DNA from: Actinomycetota bacterium
GTDB taxonomy: Bacteria > Actinomycetota > Actinomycetes > S36-B12 > UBA5976
Length of the DNA: 64,000 bases
Assembly (NCBI GenBank): GCA_009698575.1
Contig: WLPX01000001.1
Location: 190,924 to 254,923 of the forward strand
Direction of reading: 5' to 3'
This document shows, in pieces, positions 1 to 9,662 of this stretch. Positions within the stretch are counted from its first letter, which is position 1. Each line of letters starts with the position of its first letter. Position numbers and translations under genes: made by a program. Below the pieces are notes generated by a model. It saw only the letters and a program-made list of their open reading frames with translations, ran no database searches and was not told the origin of the DNA.

Positions 1-47
1 GACGCTAAACCTGCTGGTCCAGCACCAATCACACAGTACTTACTCAT
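1..47 (-). CDS. Flavin-dependent monooxygenase, N-terminal fragment (runs off the left edge)
   Basis: Only the first 15 or so codons are inside the window, starting with ATG at 47 and reading leftwards. They encode MSKYCVIGAGPAGLA, which contains the GxGxxG dinucleotide-binding motif that opens FAD-dependent monooxygenases and related flavoproteins. A GGAG ribosome site lies about 8 bases upstream. The gene follows the SDR gene on the same strand after a gap of about 50 bases, so the two may be co-transcribed. Substrate and exact family cannot be judged from so short a piece. Confidence 0.6.
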   Translation of the reverse strand, partial: MSKYCVIGAGPAGLA

Positions 48-99
48 CGTGAGATCTCCGTTTCCACATAACTGCCGTCAAGCCTAGCTTCTGCCTGAA

Positions 100-801
100 T
101 CATCGCATTACATCCGCACCCGAGAGAACTATGGTTTCTCCGTCAACAAACCCAGCTTTTGTTGGGTCGGAAAGTATCCAAACCCACTCCGCTATTTCAG
201 CAGGCTGAGCCACTCGACCAATTGGGATGGACTTGGCAGCTTCTTCCATTCGTCCAGTTGCCGCATTGCCAGGAGTAGCAACCCAGCCTGGTGCAATTCC
301 ATTTACTCGAATCCCTTTTGGAGCTAATTCCAGCGCTAACGATTTGGTAATCATAATTACGGCTGATTTAGATGCGCCATACAACAACTGACCACGGGAA
401 ACTGTAAAGCCATCAACGGATGCAAAGTTCACTACTGCTGAACCTGATTGCATGAATGGCACACACACCGCAGTCACATTCAAAACACCAAGAACATTCA
501 CATCAAAAATAAAACGAAAATTCTCTTCCGTAAAAGTTTCTAGTGTTGTGGGTGGAAAAACGCCTGCAATATTTGCAACTGCATCAATTTGGCCACCAGT
601 TTTAGCAACAATTGGTCCAAGGGCAACCTCAAGCACCTGGCGGTTTCTAACATCTGCAATAACCCAATGAAGATTGTTTGATTCAATGCCAGGGTTAGGA
701 GCAACGTCCACGGCGATAACCGTCCAGTCTCGGCTTAGGTAAAGTTCCGCAGTCGCGCGGCCCATTCCACTGCCTGCACCGGTGATTACTGCAACACCCA
801 T
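100..801 (-). CDS. Short-chain dehydrogenase/reductase (SDR)
   Basis: This is a 233-residue classical SDR, a cytosolic NAD(P)-dependent alcohol/ketone oxidoreductase. The cofactor motif TGAGSGMG is at residues 7-14, the structural NIAG motif lies near residue 78, and the catalytic YGASK sits in the middle with a serine upstream (NFASVDG). The C-terminal part has the usual PGWVATP loop. The ATG at 801 is preceded by a GGAGTGAG ribosome site. A flavoprotein monooxygenase follows on the same strand, so the pair may oxidise and reduce one small molecule. The family is certain; the substrate is not. Confidence 0.88.
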   Translation of the reverse strand: MGVAVITGAGSGMGRATAELYLSRDWTVIAVDVAPNPGIESNNLHWVIADVRNRQVLEVALGPIVAKTGGQIDAVANIAGVFPPTTLETFTEENFRFIFDVNVLGVLNVTAVCVPFMQSGSAVVNFASVDGFTVSRGQLLYGASKSAVIMITKSLALELAPKGIRVNGIAPGWVATPGNAATGRMEEAAKSIPIGRVAQPAEIAEWVWILSDPTKAGFVDGETIVLSGADVMR

Positions 802-979
802 TGCTCACTCCAATTCAAAATCTTGCTTTACTCAGGTAGGTTACGGCAAGAGAAGTTAGGGTTCATGGGTTTTCCTAAATAGTCGCAATGTCGGAAATTG
901 CGTGTCTTGGACCTGTTGCAACCAGAAATATCCTTCAGAAGTAAAATGAAGAAACCGTCCAGTCTTAGTGAGGTACCAA

Positions 980-1471
980 ATGGCTGATTCCAGTATGGAC
1001 ATTGTGAGCAAAGTTGATCGTCAGGAAGCAGATAACGCGCTTGGCCAAGCGGCTAAGGAACTTGCCACTCGCTTTGACTTCAAAGGAACTGAAACTTCAA
1101 TTGAGTGGAAAGGCGAGCTCGGCGTTGAGATCACCTCAAGCACCGAAGATCGCGCTAAGGCTGCGTTAGAAGTATTCCGCGAAAAATTAATTAAGCGTGG
1201 GGTAAGTCTAAAATCTTTCACCGCTGGGGATCCTCGCGTCTCGGGTAAAGATTACAAAATTAACGGCGACTTTAAGGCTGGCATTAGCCAGGAGCAAGCC
1301 AAGAAAATCAGCAAGCTAATTCGCGATGAGGGCCCAAAGAATGCTAAGACCCAAATCCAGGGCGAAGAATTACGGGTAACTGGCAAGAGCCGCGATGACT
1401 TACAAGAAGTGCAGCAACTGCTGAATGAATCTGAATTAGATTTTGCAGTGCAGTTCACAAACTATCGCTAG
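980..1471 (+). CDS. yajQ: YajQ family nucleotide-binding protein
   Basis: The 163-residue product begins [16 protein letters not shown] and matches the YajQ family in length and in its paired ferredoxin-like fold ([20 protein letters not shown] near the middle, [12 protein letters not shown] at the end). Family members have been described as nucleotide- or cyclic-di-GMP-binding proteins; the role in actinobacteria is unclear. I chose the ATG at 980 over the in-frame GTG at 968 because the family starts with M(A)DSS and a GAGG box sits 6 bases upstream. Its stop codon abuts the stop of the convergent ferredoxin gene with no base between. Confidence 0.92.
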   Translation: MADSSMDIVSKVDRQEADNALGQAAKELATRFDFKGTETSIEWKGELGVEITSSTEDRAKAALEVFREKLIKRGVSLKSFTAGDPRVSGKDYKINGDFKAGISQEQAKKISKLIRDEGPKNAKTQIQGEELRVTGKSRDDLQEVQQLLNESELDFAVQFTNYR

Positions 1472-1876
1472 TTATTTCTTGCGCCGCCCGCTAGGCGGTT
1501 CGTTAATTTGCGGTGCGGAAGTGCCATCATTGCGACGCGCACTTGGCAAGGATGCAGCTAACGCATCAATGCTGTAAATCAACTCAGAACGCGATTGCCC
1601 CGCAGGCATATCGGTGTCCGCCCAGTACAAAGCATCAAATGGGCAAACATCGATGCAGATGCCACACCACATGCACTCACCAAAATCAATTGCGAATGAA
1701 TCCAAAACATTCTTGGTTGCTTGCCGACGTGAGTTGCTGTACTCCGGTGCATCTGGATCAGGCTGCGAATGAGCTTCGATTGTTATGCACCAATCTGGGC
1801 ACTCCCGGACACAGAGCATGCATGATGTGCAGGATGCAGGATGAAGCGCAATTGTCGAATGCTTCATGATTGCCAC
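1472..1876 (-). CDS. NuoI-like two-cluster 4Fe-4S ferredoxin (orphan paralogue)
   Basis: The 134-residue protein has two perfect CxxCxxCxxxCP motifs, CTSCMLCVRECP near residue 16 and CMWCGICIDVCP near residue 68, each able to hold a [4Fe-4S] cluster as in complex I subunit NuoI. It lacks a membrane helix and ends in a basic, proline-rich tail. It is distinct from the true NuoI at 10684-11232. It overlaps the upstream NuoC-like gene by 13 bases and is the last gene of a tight three-gene unit. It probably passes electrons within a small complex with the NuoB-like protein. The partner that supplies or takes electrons is not visible. Confidence 0.82.
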   Translation of the reverse strand: MAIMKHSTIALHPASCTSCMLCVRECPDWCITIEAHSQPDPDAPEYSNSRRQATKNVLDSFAIDFGECMWCGICIDVCPFDALYWADTDMPAGQSRSELIYSIDALAASLPSARRNDGTSAPQINEPPSGRRKK

Positions 1877-2310
1877 TCTGGAAATATTCCTGGTGGTGAT
1901 GCAGGTCGCCGAGTTGCGTTCTCATCTGGTTCAACTGCGCCCGGCCATTCAGTATCCACGCGCGATGCCAAAGCAAAATCTCTGCGCAATGGGAAACCAG
2001 CAAATTCAGTTTCGAATGCCAGCTCGCTAGTGTCGTGTCCAGAAAATGTTAAGCCAAACATTTGAGCAACTTCTCGTTCATGAAACGCCACACTCGGATA
2101 AATCGAAGTCAAACTTTCAACACTTGTATCTACTGCGCTCGAAAATAGAGTACGTTCTGACAAATCAGGCTTTGCTACGCAAAGTGTGACCGTAAAACTC
2201 TCGCCACCATTGTGTGAAGCAGTTAGCCACTCACACCTGGTAAATCCTGCAGCTTTTAACTGCTGTGCATTATCCAGCCACTCTGCCGGTTGGATATTTA
2301 CCTGCGTCAT
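1864..2310 (-). CDS. NuoC-like subunit (orphan paralogue of the complex I 30-kDa subunit)
   Basis: This 148-residue protein carries the family signature HEREVAQMFGLTF followed by FPLRRDF, as in NuoC and in the matching subunit of group 4 hydrogenase-like complexes. It is shorter than the true NuoC (231 residues, 18047-18742). NuoC normally holds together the NuoB and NuoD subunits, yet no NuoD-type gene is nearby. Its start overlaps the stop of the NuoB-like gene by 4 bases (ATGA type) and its end overlaps the ferredoxin gene, so translation of the three is likely coupled. Confidence 0.78.
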   Translation of the reverse strand: MTQVNIQPAEWLDNAQQLKAAGFTRCEWLTASHNGGESFTVTLCVAKPDLSERTLFSSAVDTSVESLTSIYPSVAFHEREVAQMFGLTFSGHDTSELAFETEFAGFPLRRDFALASRVDTEWPGAVEPDENATRRPASPPGIFPEWQS

Positions 2311-2687
2311 GATGCCAGCTCAATTGCTTGTAGCAGAGCAGTAGCAAGCTCTTCTGGACCTGGTGGGCAACCCGGAACATGGATGTCAACCGGAATAATT
2401 TGATCTGCGCCAGGGACCACAGCGTACGAGTCCCAATATGGCCCGCCCGAAATCGCGCACGCTCCAAAGGCAACTACAACTCGTGGCTCCTGCAATGCCT
2501 CGAATGCGGATTTCACAGTTGGGATCAAGGCATGCGTTACGGTACCGGCAATTACCAGGATATTTTGCGCTGCAGAAATCTTTGAAACTGATTCGGTTTG
2601 ATTCCAAGCCGCTTGAACTAATTCAACCGAGCTGGCTTCAACACCGCAACAAGCTAAGCCTGCTTGTAAGACCGAAACTTTGGACAC
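2307..2687 (-). CDS. NuoB-like iron-sulfur subunit (orphan paralogue)
   Basis: The 126-residue protein resembles NuoB and the small subunit of [NiFe]-hydrogenase-like complexes. All four N2-cluster ligands are present: adjacent Cys13-Cys14 (LACCGVE), Cys77 (FGACAISGG) and Cys107 (PGCPPGPEE), with family-like spacing. It therefore probably binds a [4Fe-4S] cluster. The true NuoB is encoded at 18739-19293. This gene heads the orphan B-C-I trio, 9 bases after a RarD-like transporter gene on the same strand. No large catalytic subunit (NuoD or hydrogenase large subunit) is encoded next to it, so its reaction is unknown. Confidence 0.82.
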   Translation of the reverse strand: MSKVSVLQAGLACCGVEASSVELVQAAWNQTESVSKISAAQNILVIAGTVTHALIPTVKSAFEALQEPRVVVAFGACAISGGPYWDSYAVVPGADQIIPVDIHVPGCPPGPEELATALLQAIELAS

Positions 2688-2696
2688 ACTACGACT

Positions 2697-3629
2697 CTAG
2701 TCAAGATCTGGAACCAATGATTTTGTGACGCTACGACGGTTGCGTAAGGCATCAGTTGTCAGCATTACCAAGGCAAACCAAGTAATTACAAAGCCGATCC
2801 ACCGTTCCTGTGGCATTGCTTCTTTAGTCACCCAGACACCAACAAAAAATTGAATGGTCGGCCCGATGTATTGCAACATTCCCAACGTAGTGAACGGAAG
2901 ACGAGTAATTGCTACGCCAAATGCCAACAGTGGAATTGCAGTAACGAAGCCAGCACTTGCCATCCAAATGGTGTGATGAATGCCATTTTCCAGGAAAGTA
3001 TTGCCTCCGTTAAATTGCAGCCAAACTAAGTAACCAATTGCAACCGGAGTCAAAATCAATGTTTCTATCATCAGACTTTCAAGTGCCTGCACATTTGCCA
3101 GCTTCTTTACGTACCCGTACATCGTGAAACTAGTAGAAAGTGACAGTGCTACCCAAGGCACGATTCCCATTGCAATAGTTATATAGAGCACTGCAAGCCC
3201 AGCAATCGAAATAGCAAGCCATTGCATTGGTCGTAATCTTTCCTTAAAGAAGAACACGCCCAGACCAACATTTAATAGTGGCGTTATGTAATACCCGAGA
3301 GATGAGTCCAGCACATGATCATTCATGCTGGCCCAAATAAACAGTCCCCAGTTGATGCAAATCAGTATTGAAGCCACTGTTAGCAATTTCATCTGCCGCG
3401 AATTAGCAAGTACTACCTTTAATGAAACGATTCGCTTTTGATAAATCAAAATGACAGCTACAAAAAGTAAGCTCCATAAAATTCGATGTGCCAAAATTTC
3501 AAGTGGTGTTGCTGGTGCTAAGTATGGCCAATAAAGAATGACAGCGCCCCAGATAATGTAGGCGATAAATCCATTTATCAGACCAATGGAATGTTCTGAT
3601 CGCTTCTCTTTGCCGACTACAGAACTCAT
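2697..3629 (-). CDS. rarD: RarD-like EamA-family permease
   Basis: The 310-residue membrane protein has about ten hydrophobic segments and the RarD hallmarks INWGLFIWASMNDHVLDSSLGYYI and FFKERLRPMQWLAI. RarD proteins belong to the drug/metabolite transporter superfamily; their substrate is not established. It lies 9 bases upstream of the orphan NuoB-like gene and 48 bases downstream of the polyprenyl synthase gene, all on the minus strand, which is more likely compaction than shared function. The family assignment is firm. Confidence 0.87.
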   Translation of the reverse strand: MSSVVGKEKRSEHSIGLINGFIAYIIWGAVILYWPYLAPATPLEILAHRILWSLLFVAVILIYQKRIVSLKVVLANSRQMKLLTVASILICINWGLFIWASMNDHVLDSSLGYYITPLLNVGLGVFFFKERLRPMQWLAISIAGLAVLYITIAMGIVPWVALSLSTSFTMYGYVKKLANVQALESLMIETLILTPVAIGYLVWLQFNGGNTFLENGIHHTIWMASAGFVTAIPLLAFGVAITRLPFTTLGMLQYIGPTIQFFVGVWVTKEAMPQERWIGFVITWFALVMLTTDALRNRRSVTKSLVPDLD

Positions 3630-3677
3630 GATGATTTAAAACTATGGCACTAGGTTGCAACCTAAGCGCTCGGGTGG

Positions 3678-4655
3678 CTAAACCGTTCGGTATGCCACGT
3701 TATCGACTAGCGAAATCATGGCCTGCTTTGCATCACAATCTGGTAGCGCAGTTAGTCGTTCGCGCGCGCGATCGGCCCATTGTTCCAAAACCTCACGTGC
3801 TTGATCCATAGCTGGATGTACCCGTAAGGCGGCAAGTGCTTCGGCATGTTCCGCATCATTTGGCAACGGCCGGCTGAGTAAATCGCGTAATCGCTCCGGA
3901 GTATCTGGATCTGCTAACGCAAACAGCACCGGCAAAGTTCGGATACCTTCTCGCAAATCTGTGCCTGGCGTCTTGCCGGATTCATCAGATTCAATATCCA
4001 ACAAATCATCACTTAACTGGAATGCGATTCCGATACTTTCGCCAAAATCGGCGATTTTGTCAGTTAGTTCTGGTGAAACACCACTCATCATTGCGCCATA
4101 CCGGCCAGCTGCAGCAATTAGAGATCCAGTTTTATCTGCAAGTACTTCTAAATGATGCACAATCGGATCTTCATTACCTTGCGGACCAACGCTTTCGCGC
4201 AGTTGACCAATTACTAATCTCTCAAAAGTTTGGGCCTGCACTCGAACTGCTTCTGGCCCCAAATCTGCAAGTAATTTTGAAGAGCGAGCGAATAAGAAAT
4301 CGCCACTAAGAATTGCAACGGTGTTACCCCAACGACTATTGGCTGACTCTGCGCCGCGTCGAATCGTGGCTTCATCCATCACATCATCGTGATACAAAGT
4401 TGCAAGATGCGTTAGTTCTACAACTACTGCTGCTGGCACGATTCCCTCTGCTTTTGCATCGCCAAAATGTGATGCTAGTAAAACAAGTAATGGGCGAAAG
4501 CGCTTTCCACCGGCTTCAACTAAGTGTCGAGCTGTTATGTCTGCTAGTTCGTAATCGCTAACAATTTCTTCGCGCAGCCGATCCTCAACCGCGGCCAGGC
4601 CAGCAAACAGCTCATCTTCAAGAGCTGCTAGTTCCTCAGGAAATAAAATCGACAC
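3678..4655 (-). CDS. Polyprenyl diphosphate synthase (menaquinone side chain)
   Basis: This 325-residue trans-prenyltransferase has the first aspartate-rich motif (LYHDDVMDEATIRRG, near residue 90) and the second (LSDDLLDIESD, near residue 215), which bind Mg2+ and the diphosphates of the allylic substrate and isopentenyl diphosphate. It builds a long isoprenoid chain in the cytosol or at the membrane face. Position right after nuoN, with menaquinone genes beyond the nuo operon, suggests the menaquinone tail; actinobacteria often have this order. Chain length cannot be read reliably here. The start codon is GTG at 4655, directly before codons for SILFPEE. Confidence 0.88.
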   Translation of the reverse strand: MSILFPEELAALEDELFAGLAAVEDRLREEIVSDYELADITARHLVEAGGKRFRPLLVLLASHFGDAKAEGIVPAAVVVELTHLATLYHDDVMDEATIRRGAESANSRWGNTVAILSGDFLFARSSKLLADLGPEAVRVQAQTFERLVIGQLRESVGPQGNEDPIVHHLEVLADKTGSLIAAAGRYGAMMSGVSPELTDKIADFGESIGIAFQLSDDLLDIESDESGKTPGTDLREGIRTLPVLFALADPDTPERLRDLLSRPLPNDAEHAEALAALRVHPAMDQAREVLEQWADRARERLTALPDCDAKQAMISLVDNVAYRTV

Positions 4656-4698
4656 GTCTTAATCTTTGCACTTTGCGCGCAAAGTTGCGACTTTAGAT

Positions 4699-6267
4699 TT
4701 AACGGAGAAATAAACCAGCATTGATTACTAGGTTCAAAACTGGTTGGGGCGCGATTCCGAGTAGCACCGTAAAAGCCGCACTAATGCCAATGGCTACTGT
4801 GGTTAGGGCACTTGGTACGACCACGCTTGGGCCATCTACAGGTGGTTCAGTAAAGAACATCAACACAATTACTCGGGCGTAGAAGAAGGCCGCAACTGCG
4901 CTAGCAACCACTGCAATTATTACTAGTGGGGTGGCCCCACCTTCAACTGCAGCTGTAAAAACTGCGAACTTGCCGGTGAATCCGCTGGTGAGTGGAATAC
5001 CTGCAAGTGCTAACAAAAACAGGGCAAAGATGCTCGCCATCCAAGGTGACTTCTTGCCTAATCCGGCCCATTGCGACAAATGCGTCGCTTCGCCAGAGGC
5101 ATCTCGAACTAAGCCAACTATCGCAAAGACACCGACTGAAGTGAAGCCATAAGCAAGCAGATAGAACAACGTACTGGACAAGCCGGCAGCGCTAGTGGAA
5201 ACAACACCTAACAAAATAAAACCAGTGTGTGCAACTGATGAGAATGCCAGCATGCGTTTCATATCAGTTTGCGTTACTGCCAAAATCGAACCAACGATCA
5301 TCGATAATGCAGCTACTACCCACATCATCGGACGCCAATCCCAACGCATGCCGCCAAATGCTACGTAAAACACGCGAAGCAGAGCACCAAACGCCGCAAC
5401 CTTAGTTGCAGCACTCATAAATGCAGTTAGTGGAGTTGGCGAACCTTGGTAAACATCTGGCACCCACTGATGGAATGGAACTGCGCCAACCTTGAATAGC
5501 AAGCCGACTGCAATCATGCCGATGCCGGAAATGATCAAGCCATCTAGTGATGAATTCTCCATAGCAACTGCGATGGCGCTAAAACTAACTGATGAAGTTG
5601 CTGCATAAATTAATGCGGCACCGAAAAGGAAGAACGCGCTAGAAAATGAACCCAAGATGAAATACTTCAAGGCTGCCTCTTGACTCAAGAGTCGACGGCG
5701 GCGAGCCATGGTCGCAATTAAGTAAAGCGGTAATGAGAAAACTTCAAGGGCCACAAACATTGTCAAGAAATCATTTGCTACTGGGAACAACAACATGCCA
5801 CCAACGCAGAACAAATAAAGTGGCCAAATTTCAGTCTGTAGCCAGCCTTGCGCGGTGAACTGGCGTTCATCCTCACTACCTGGCAAAGCTGAAGACCTCG
5901 ATGCAAACGCATCACCTTGCGGATCAATTTGGCGTTCTGCCATTAGTAAGGTCGCAACGAATGCAACGAGCAAAATGATTCCCTGAATCACCATGCCTGG
6001 TCCATCAATCGCGACCGAGCCATTGGCTGCGATCTGGCGCAAACCCTTGAGCTGTCCGCCATTTGTCGCTGGGTCACCAGCTAGCGGTGCAGTTGCATTT
6101 ATAACTACGTAGGCAAATGCCAAAACAATTGAGGCCAAAACCAACATGAGTTGGATTGGACGACGAATTGTTCGAGGTAAAAATGCTTCAAGTAAAACCG
6201 ACAGTACGCCAGATGCCAACAAAATGATGATTGGAGCTAGCGCTTGGTATTCAAATGAAACCTTCAT
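4699..6267 (-). CDS. nuoN: NADH-quinone oxidoreductase subunit N
   Basis: The 522-residue antiporter-like membrane subunit of complex I has about 14 hydrophobic segments. It helps pump protons across the cytoplasmic membrane while menaquinone is reduced. The conserved charged-helix region KVGAVPFHQWVPDVYQGSPTPLTAFMSAATK is typical of NuoN. It is the last gene of the 14-gene operon, and its start overlaps the stop of nuoM by 4 bases. Confidence 0.96.
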   Translation of the reverse strand: MKVSFEYQALAPIIILLASGVLSVLLEAFLPRTIRRPIQLMLVLASIVLAFAYVVINATAPLAGDPATNGGQLKGLRQIAANGSVAIDGPGMVIQGIILLVAFVATLLMAERQIDPQGDAFASRSSALPGSEDERQFTAQGWLQTEIWPLYLFCVGGMLLFPVANDFLTMFVALEVFSLPLYLIATMARRRRLLSQEAALKYFILGSFSSAFFLFGAALIYAATSSVSFSAIAVAMENSSLDGLIISGIGMIAVGLLFKVGAVPFHQWVPDVYQGSPTPLTAFMSAATKVAAFGALLRVFYVAFGGMRWDWRPMMWVVAALSMIVGSILAVTQTDMKRMLAFSSVAHTGFILLGVVSTSAAGLSSTLFYLLAYGFTSVGVFAIVGLVRDASGEATHLSQWAGLGKKSPWMASIFALFLLALAGIPLTSGFTGKFAVFTAAVEGGATPLVIIAVVASAVAAFFYARVIVLMFFTEPPVDGPSVVVPSALTTVAIGISAAFTVLLGIAPQPVLNLVINAGLFLR

Positions 6268-7790
6268 GAGCCACTCCCCTCAGGTACAGCCACGGCTTCT
6301 GGATCAGTGAACCCCACGTAGGTTTGAACTTGCTCAACTGCTGGATTAATGTAATTAAGCGCAACCTGTGGCACAAAACCTAGCGCAATCATTATCGCCA
6401 AAAGTGGTACAACTGCAATTAGTTCACGTTTGGAAATCTCAGTGACTGTCTCTTCAACTTCTTGGCTTGGAACTCCAGTCATCGTTCTCTGGTAGAGCCA
6501 AAGAATGTATACCGCGGCCAAAACGATTCCAAAAGTAGCGACGATGGCAGCAGCTGGATTAACTGCATATGTTCCTGTTAATACCAAGAATTCTGAAATG
6601 AAAGTAGACATACCTGGCAGTGCCAGGCCAGACAAGCCAGAAATTAATACCACACCAGTAAGTATTGGTGCGACTTTTTGGACACCACCAAAATCTGCAA
6701 TTCGTTTCGAACCGCGACGGGAAACCAGGTATCCCATTGCTAAGAACAAGGCGCCAGTTGAGAAGCCGTGATTAACCATGTAGAACGATGATCCGCTAAG
6801 TCCTTGTGAGGTCATAACAAAAATTCCCATCACAATAAAACCAAAGTGTGAGATTGAAGTAAATGCAATCAGTCTCATGATGTCCGTTTGGCCAATGGCA
6901 AGTAAGGCACCATAAAAAATACTGATAACCGCGAGAACAATAATTGCGGGGGCATAGAACTTGCTTGCCTCCGGAAAAATTGGCAGCAAAAAGTGCAGCA
7001 TTGCGAAAGTTCCGACTTTATCGAGTACGCCCACCAAAAGAGTTGAGGTACCTGGAGTTGCCTCAGCTGCAGCATCAGGCAGCCAAGTGTGAAATGGCAC
7101 CATAGGTGCCTTAACTGCAAAGGCAAAGAAGAATCCCAAGTACAACAATTTCTGCGTATTTGGATCCATGTTTAATGTGGTTAAAGTTTCAAAATCAAAA
7201 GTTCCCGCACCCAGTTCACGCCCGGCTACAACATAAAGTCCAATTAGTGAGGCCAACATAAATAGGCCACCCACTAATGAGTAAATCAAAAACTTCATTG
7301 CTGCATAAGCGCGTTGTGGGCCACCAAATCTTCCTATTAAGAAGTAGATCGGGAAAAGCATTGCTTCAAAAAAGACATAGAAAAGGAATAAGTCGTTAGC
7401 AGCAAAGACTCCGATGATGAAAACTTCTAACGCAAGAATCAAGGCAAAGTAGCCCTTAACCGATCCTTGACTTGAATTTTCCGCATCCCACCATCCGGCA
7501 ATGATCGCTACTGGTACCAGAATTGCAGACATCACAATCAGTGATGCTGAAATTCCGTTGACACCTAAAGTCCAGGAGATTCCAAAAGCTGGAATCCAAT
7601 CGTAAGACTCAACAAGCTGTAGTCCACCAGATGAATTATCTAGTCCAAGCACCATTAGAACTGAAACAACCAAAGTTACTAGAGCAAATCCAAGTGCGAT
7701 CTGCTTGGCAAGAGCTGCCTTTGCAGCAGGTATCAAGAAAACAACTATTGCTCCCACTAGTGGGATCAGCATCAGCGTCGTTAACAACAT
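6264..7790 (-). CDS. nuoM: NADH-quinone oxidoreductase subunit M
   Basis: The 508-residue antiporter-like proton-pumping subunit of complex I has the hallmark KAPMVPFHTWLPDAAAEATPGTS in the middle and FFEAMLFPIYFLIGRFGG, which carries the conserved glutamate, in an early helix. It lies 2 bases after nuoL and overlaps nuoN. The protein is entirely membrane-embedded, with about 14 helices. Length is normal for the family. Confidence 0.96.
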   Translation of the reverse strand: MLLTTLMLIPLVGAIVVFLIPAAKAALAKQIALGFALVTLVVSVLMVLGLDNSSGGLQLVESYDWIPAFGISWTLGVNGISASLIVMSAILVPVAIIAGWWDAENSSQGSVKGYFALILALEVFIIGVFAANDLFLFYVFFEAMLFPIYFLIGRFGGPQRAYAAMKFLIYSLVGGLFMLASLIGLYVVAGRELGAGTFDFETLTTLNMDPNTQKLLYLGFFFAFAVKAPMVPFHTWLPDAAAEATPGTSTLLVGVLDKVGTFAMLHFLLPIFPEASKFYAPAIIVLAVISIFYGALLAIGQTDIMRLIAFTSISHFGFIVMGIFVMTSQGLSGSSFYMVNHGFSTGALFLAMGYLVSRRGSKRIADFGGVQKVAPILTGVVLISGLSGLALPGMSTFISEFLVLTGTYAVNPAAAIVATFGIVLAAVYILWLYQRTMTGVPSQEVEETVTEISKRELIAVVPLLAIMIALGFVPQVALNYINPAVEQVQTYVGFTDPEAVAVPEGSGS

Positions 7791-7792
7791 GA

Positions 7793-9652
7793 TTAAAGCC
7801 TCACTAATAGGAGTACGAGGGCAATCAAAACTGCGCCACCGAGCATAGTTAATGCATACGACCGGACGTAACCATTTTGCAATCTCCGGGTGCGAGCAGA
7901 TAGACCACCGATAGCAGCAGCTAAGCCACCTATTGAGCCATCAATCGCTTTAGAGTCAAACCAAGTAAGTGAGCGAGTTAAGTATTGCCCTGGACGCATG
8001 AAAACGGCTTCGTTTATAGCATCGCCAAAAGCGTCTGCGCGAGCTGCTTTGGTTAACAAACTAACGTTTGTTGGAGCAACTACTGGCACTGGACGACGTC
8101 CGTAACGCAACCAGGCATAGCCAGCACCGATTAGCACCACAGCGAGCGTTACTGGAATTAGGACTGCATTAGATACTGAATGATCTGGCTGCGCAAAACC
8201 AGTTACTGGTTCAAGCCAATGTTCAATGTCACCCAAAAACAGCATTGCCATGCCACCGAATACTGATCCAAATGCCAAAACCATCATTGGAATGGTCATG
8301 ACTGCGGGCGATTCATGTGGGTGCACATCATCTTCCCAACGCGCTTCACCGAAGAAAGTCATAGCCATCATGCGCGTCATGTAAAACGCGGTCACTCCGG
8401 CACCGAGCAAAGTAGCTAAGCCAATAAACATGCTCTGGCCAAAGGCAGCATGAATGATTTCATCCTTAGACCAAAACCCAGCAAACGGCGGTACGCCAAT
8501 GATTGCCAAGAAGCCAAGTCCAAATGTGGCATAAGTAACTTTCATCATGGTGCGAAGCGCGCCATAGTGCCTCATGTTTACGTCGTCATGCATCCCATGC
8601 ATTACCGAGCCAGCACCCAAGAACAATCCGGCTTTGAACATGCCGTGTGTTAACAGATGGAAAATCGCAAACACATATCCAACCGGTCCCAAGCCCGCAG
8701 CAAGAATCATGTAACCGATCTGGCTCATCGTGGAACCAGCCAGACCCTTCTTAATGTCGTCCTTTGCAGTACCAATAAATGCACCGAGCAGCAGGGTAAT
8801 CGCGCCGACTGCAACTACTGCAGTTCGTGCAGTTTGAGATAAATCAAAAATTGCGTGCGCGCGCACTATTAAATAGACGCCAGCAGTAACCATGGTTGCT
8901 GCGTGAATCAGTGCAGAAACTGGGGTTGGACCTTCCATCGCATCAAGTAGCCAAGATTGCAATGGGAACTGCGCACTCTTGCCACATGCAGCTAGCAATA
9001 ATGCCAGGCCAATCCAGGTGATCGTGGAGGAATTTGCCAATCCAGCTGCTGCATTAACGCCATCGAAAGTTACTGTGCCAAAAGTTACGAACATAAGAAT
9101 GATTGCAAGGGATAGTCCAACGTCACCCACACGGTTAACAATGAATGCTTTCTTGCCCGCAACTGCTGCTGATGGTTTTTGTTGATAAAAACTAATCAGC
9201 AAATATGAAGCAAGGCCAACGCCTTCCCAGCCAACATAAAGTAGGAAGTAGTTGTCAGCCAGGACCAGCAACAACATAGTCGCAACGAATAAGTTCAGAT
9301 ACCCAAAGAATCGGCGACGATTTGGATCGTGTTCCATGTAGCCAATGGAATAAATGTGAATTAAAGTTCCCACACCGGTGATTAGCAAAACAAAGGCAAT
9401 TGAAAGCTGATCTAAGTGCAGTCCAAATGGAACTTGAAAAGCGCCAACTGCAATCCAGTCAAAAAGATGTTGCCCAATTTCGCGCTCTTCTTCAGATTTG
9501 CCAAGCATCTGAATAAACAGTCCAAGTCCAACAAAGAAAGATGCAGCAGACATTGCTACTGCAAGGAAGTGTCCCCAAGCATTGGTGCGACGGCCCCCGA
9601 GCAAGAGCACTGAGGAGCCAAGTAATGGCAAACCAATTAGAGCGGCAATCAT
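7793..9652 (-). CDS. nuoL: NADH-quinone oxidoreductase subunit L
   Basis: This is the largest antiporter-like subunit of complex I (619 residues), with about 16 hydrophobic segments. [18 protein letters not shown] and [37 protein letters not shown] are classic NuoL motifs with the proton-channel lysine and glutamate residues. The C-terminal part contains the long connecting helix region before a final membrane anchor. It starts 10 bases after nuoK. Confidence 0.96.
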   Translation of the reverse strand: MIAALIGLPLLGSSVLLLGGRRTNAWGHFLAVAMSAASFFVGLGLFIQMLGKSEEEREIGQHLFDWIAVGAFQVPFGLHLDQLSIAFVLLITGVGTLIHIYSIGYMEHDPNRRRFFGYLNLFVATMLLLVLADNYFLLYVGWEGVGLASYLLISFYQQKPSAAVAGKKAFIVNRVGDVGLSLAIILMFVTFGTVTFDGVNAAAGLANSSTITWIGLALLLAACGKSAQFPLQSWLLDAMEGPTPVSALIHAATMVTAGVYLIVRAHAIFDLSQTARTAVVAVGAITLLLGAFIGTAKDDIKKGLAGSTMSQIGYMILAAGLGPVGYVFAIFHLLTHGMFKAGLFLGAGSVMHGMHDDVNMRHYGALRTMMKVTYATFGLGFLAIIGVPPFAGFWSKDEIIHAAFGQSMFIGLATLLGAGVTAFYMTRMMAMTFFGEARWEDDVHPHESPAVMTIPMMVLAFGSVFGGMAMLFLGDIEHWLEPVTGFAQPDHSVSNAVLIPVTLAVVLIGAGYAWLRYGRRPVPVVAPTNVSLLTKAARADAFGDAINEAVFMRPGQYLTRSLTWFDSKAIDGSIGGLAAAIGGLSARTRRLQNGYVRSYALTMLGGAVLIALVLLLVRL

Positions 9653-9662
9653 TTCAATTCCC

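Noticed and set aside
1480-1500. CCGCC/GGCGG hairpin at the end of the NuoI-like gene as a terminator
   Set aside because: Only five base pairs, inside codons for the basic tail, and no T-run.
1472-2687. The NuoB/C/I-like trio as a displaced or broken fragment of the main nuo operon
   Set aside because: The main operon is complete, all three genes are intact with all cluster cysteines, and their sequences differ clearly from the main subunits.
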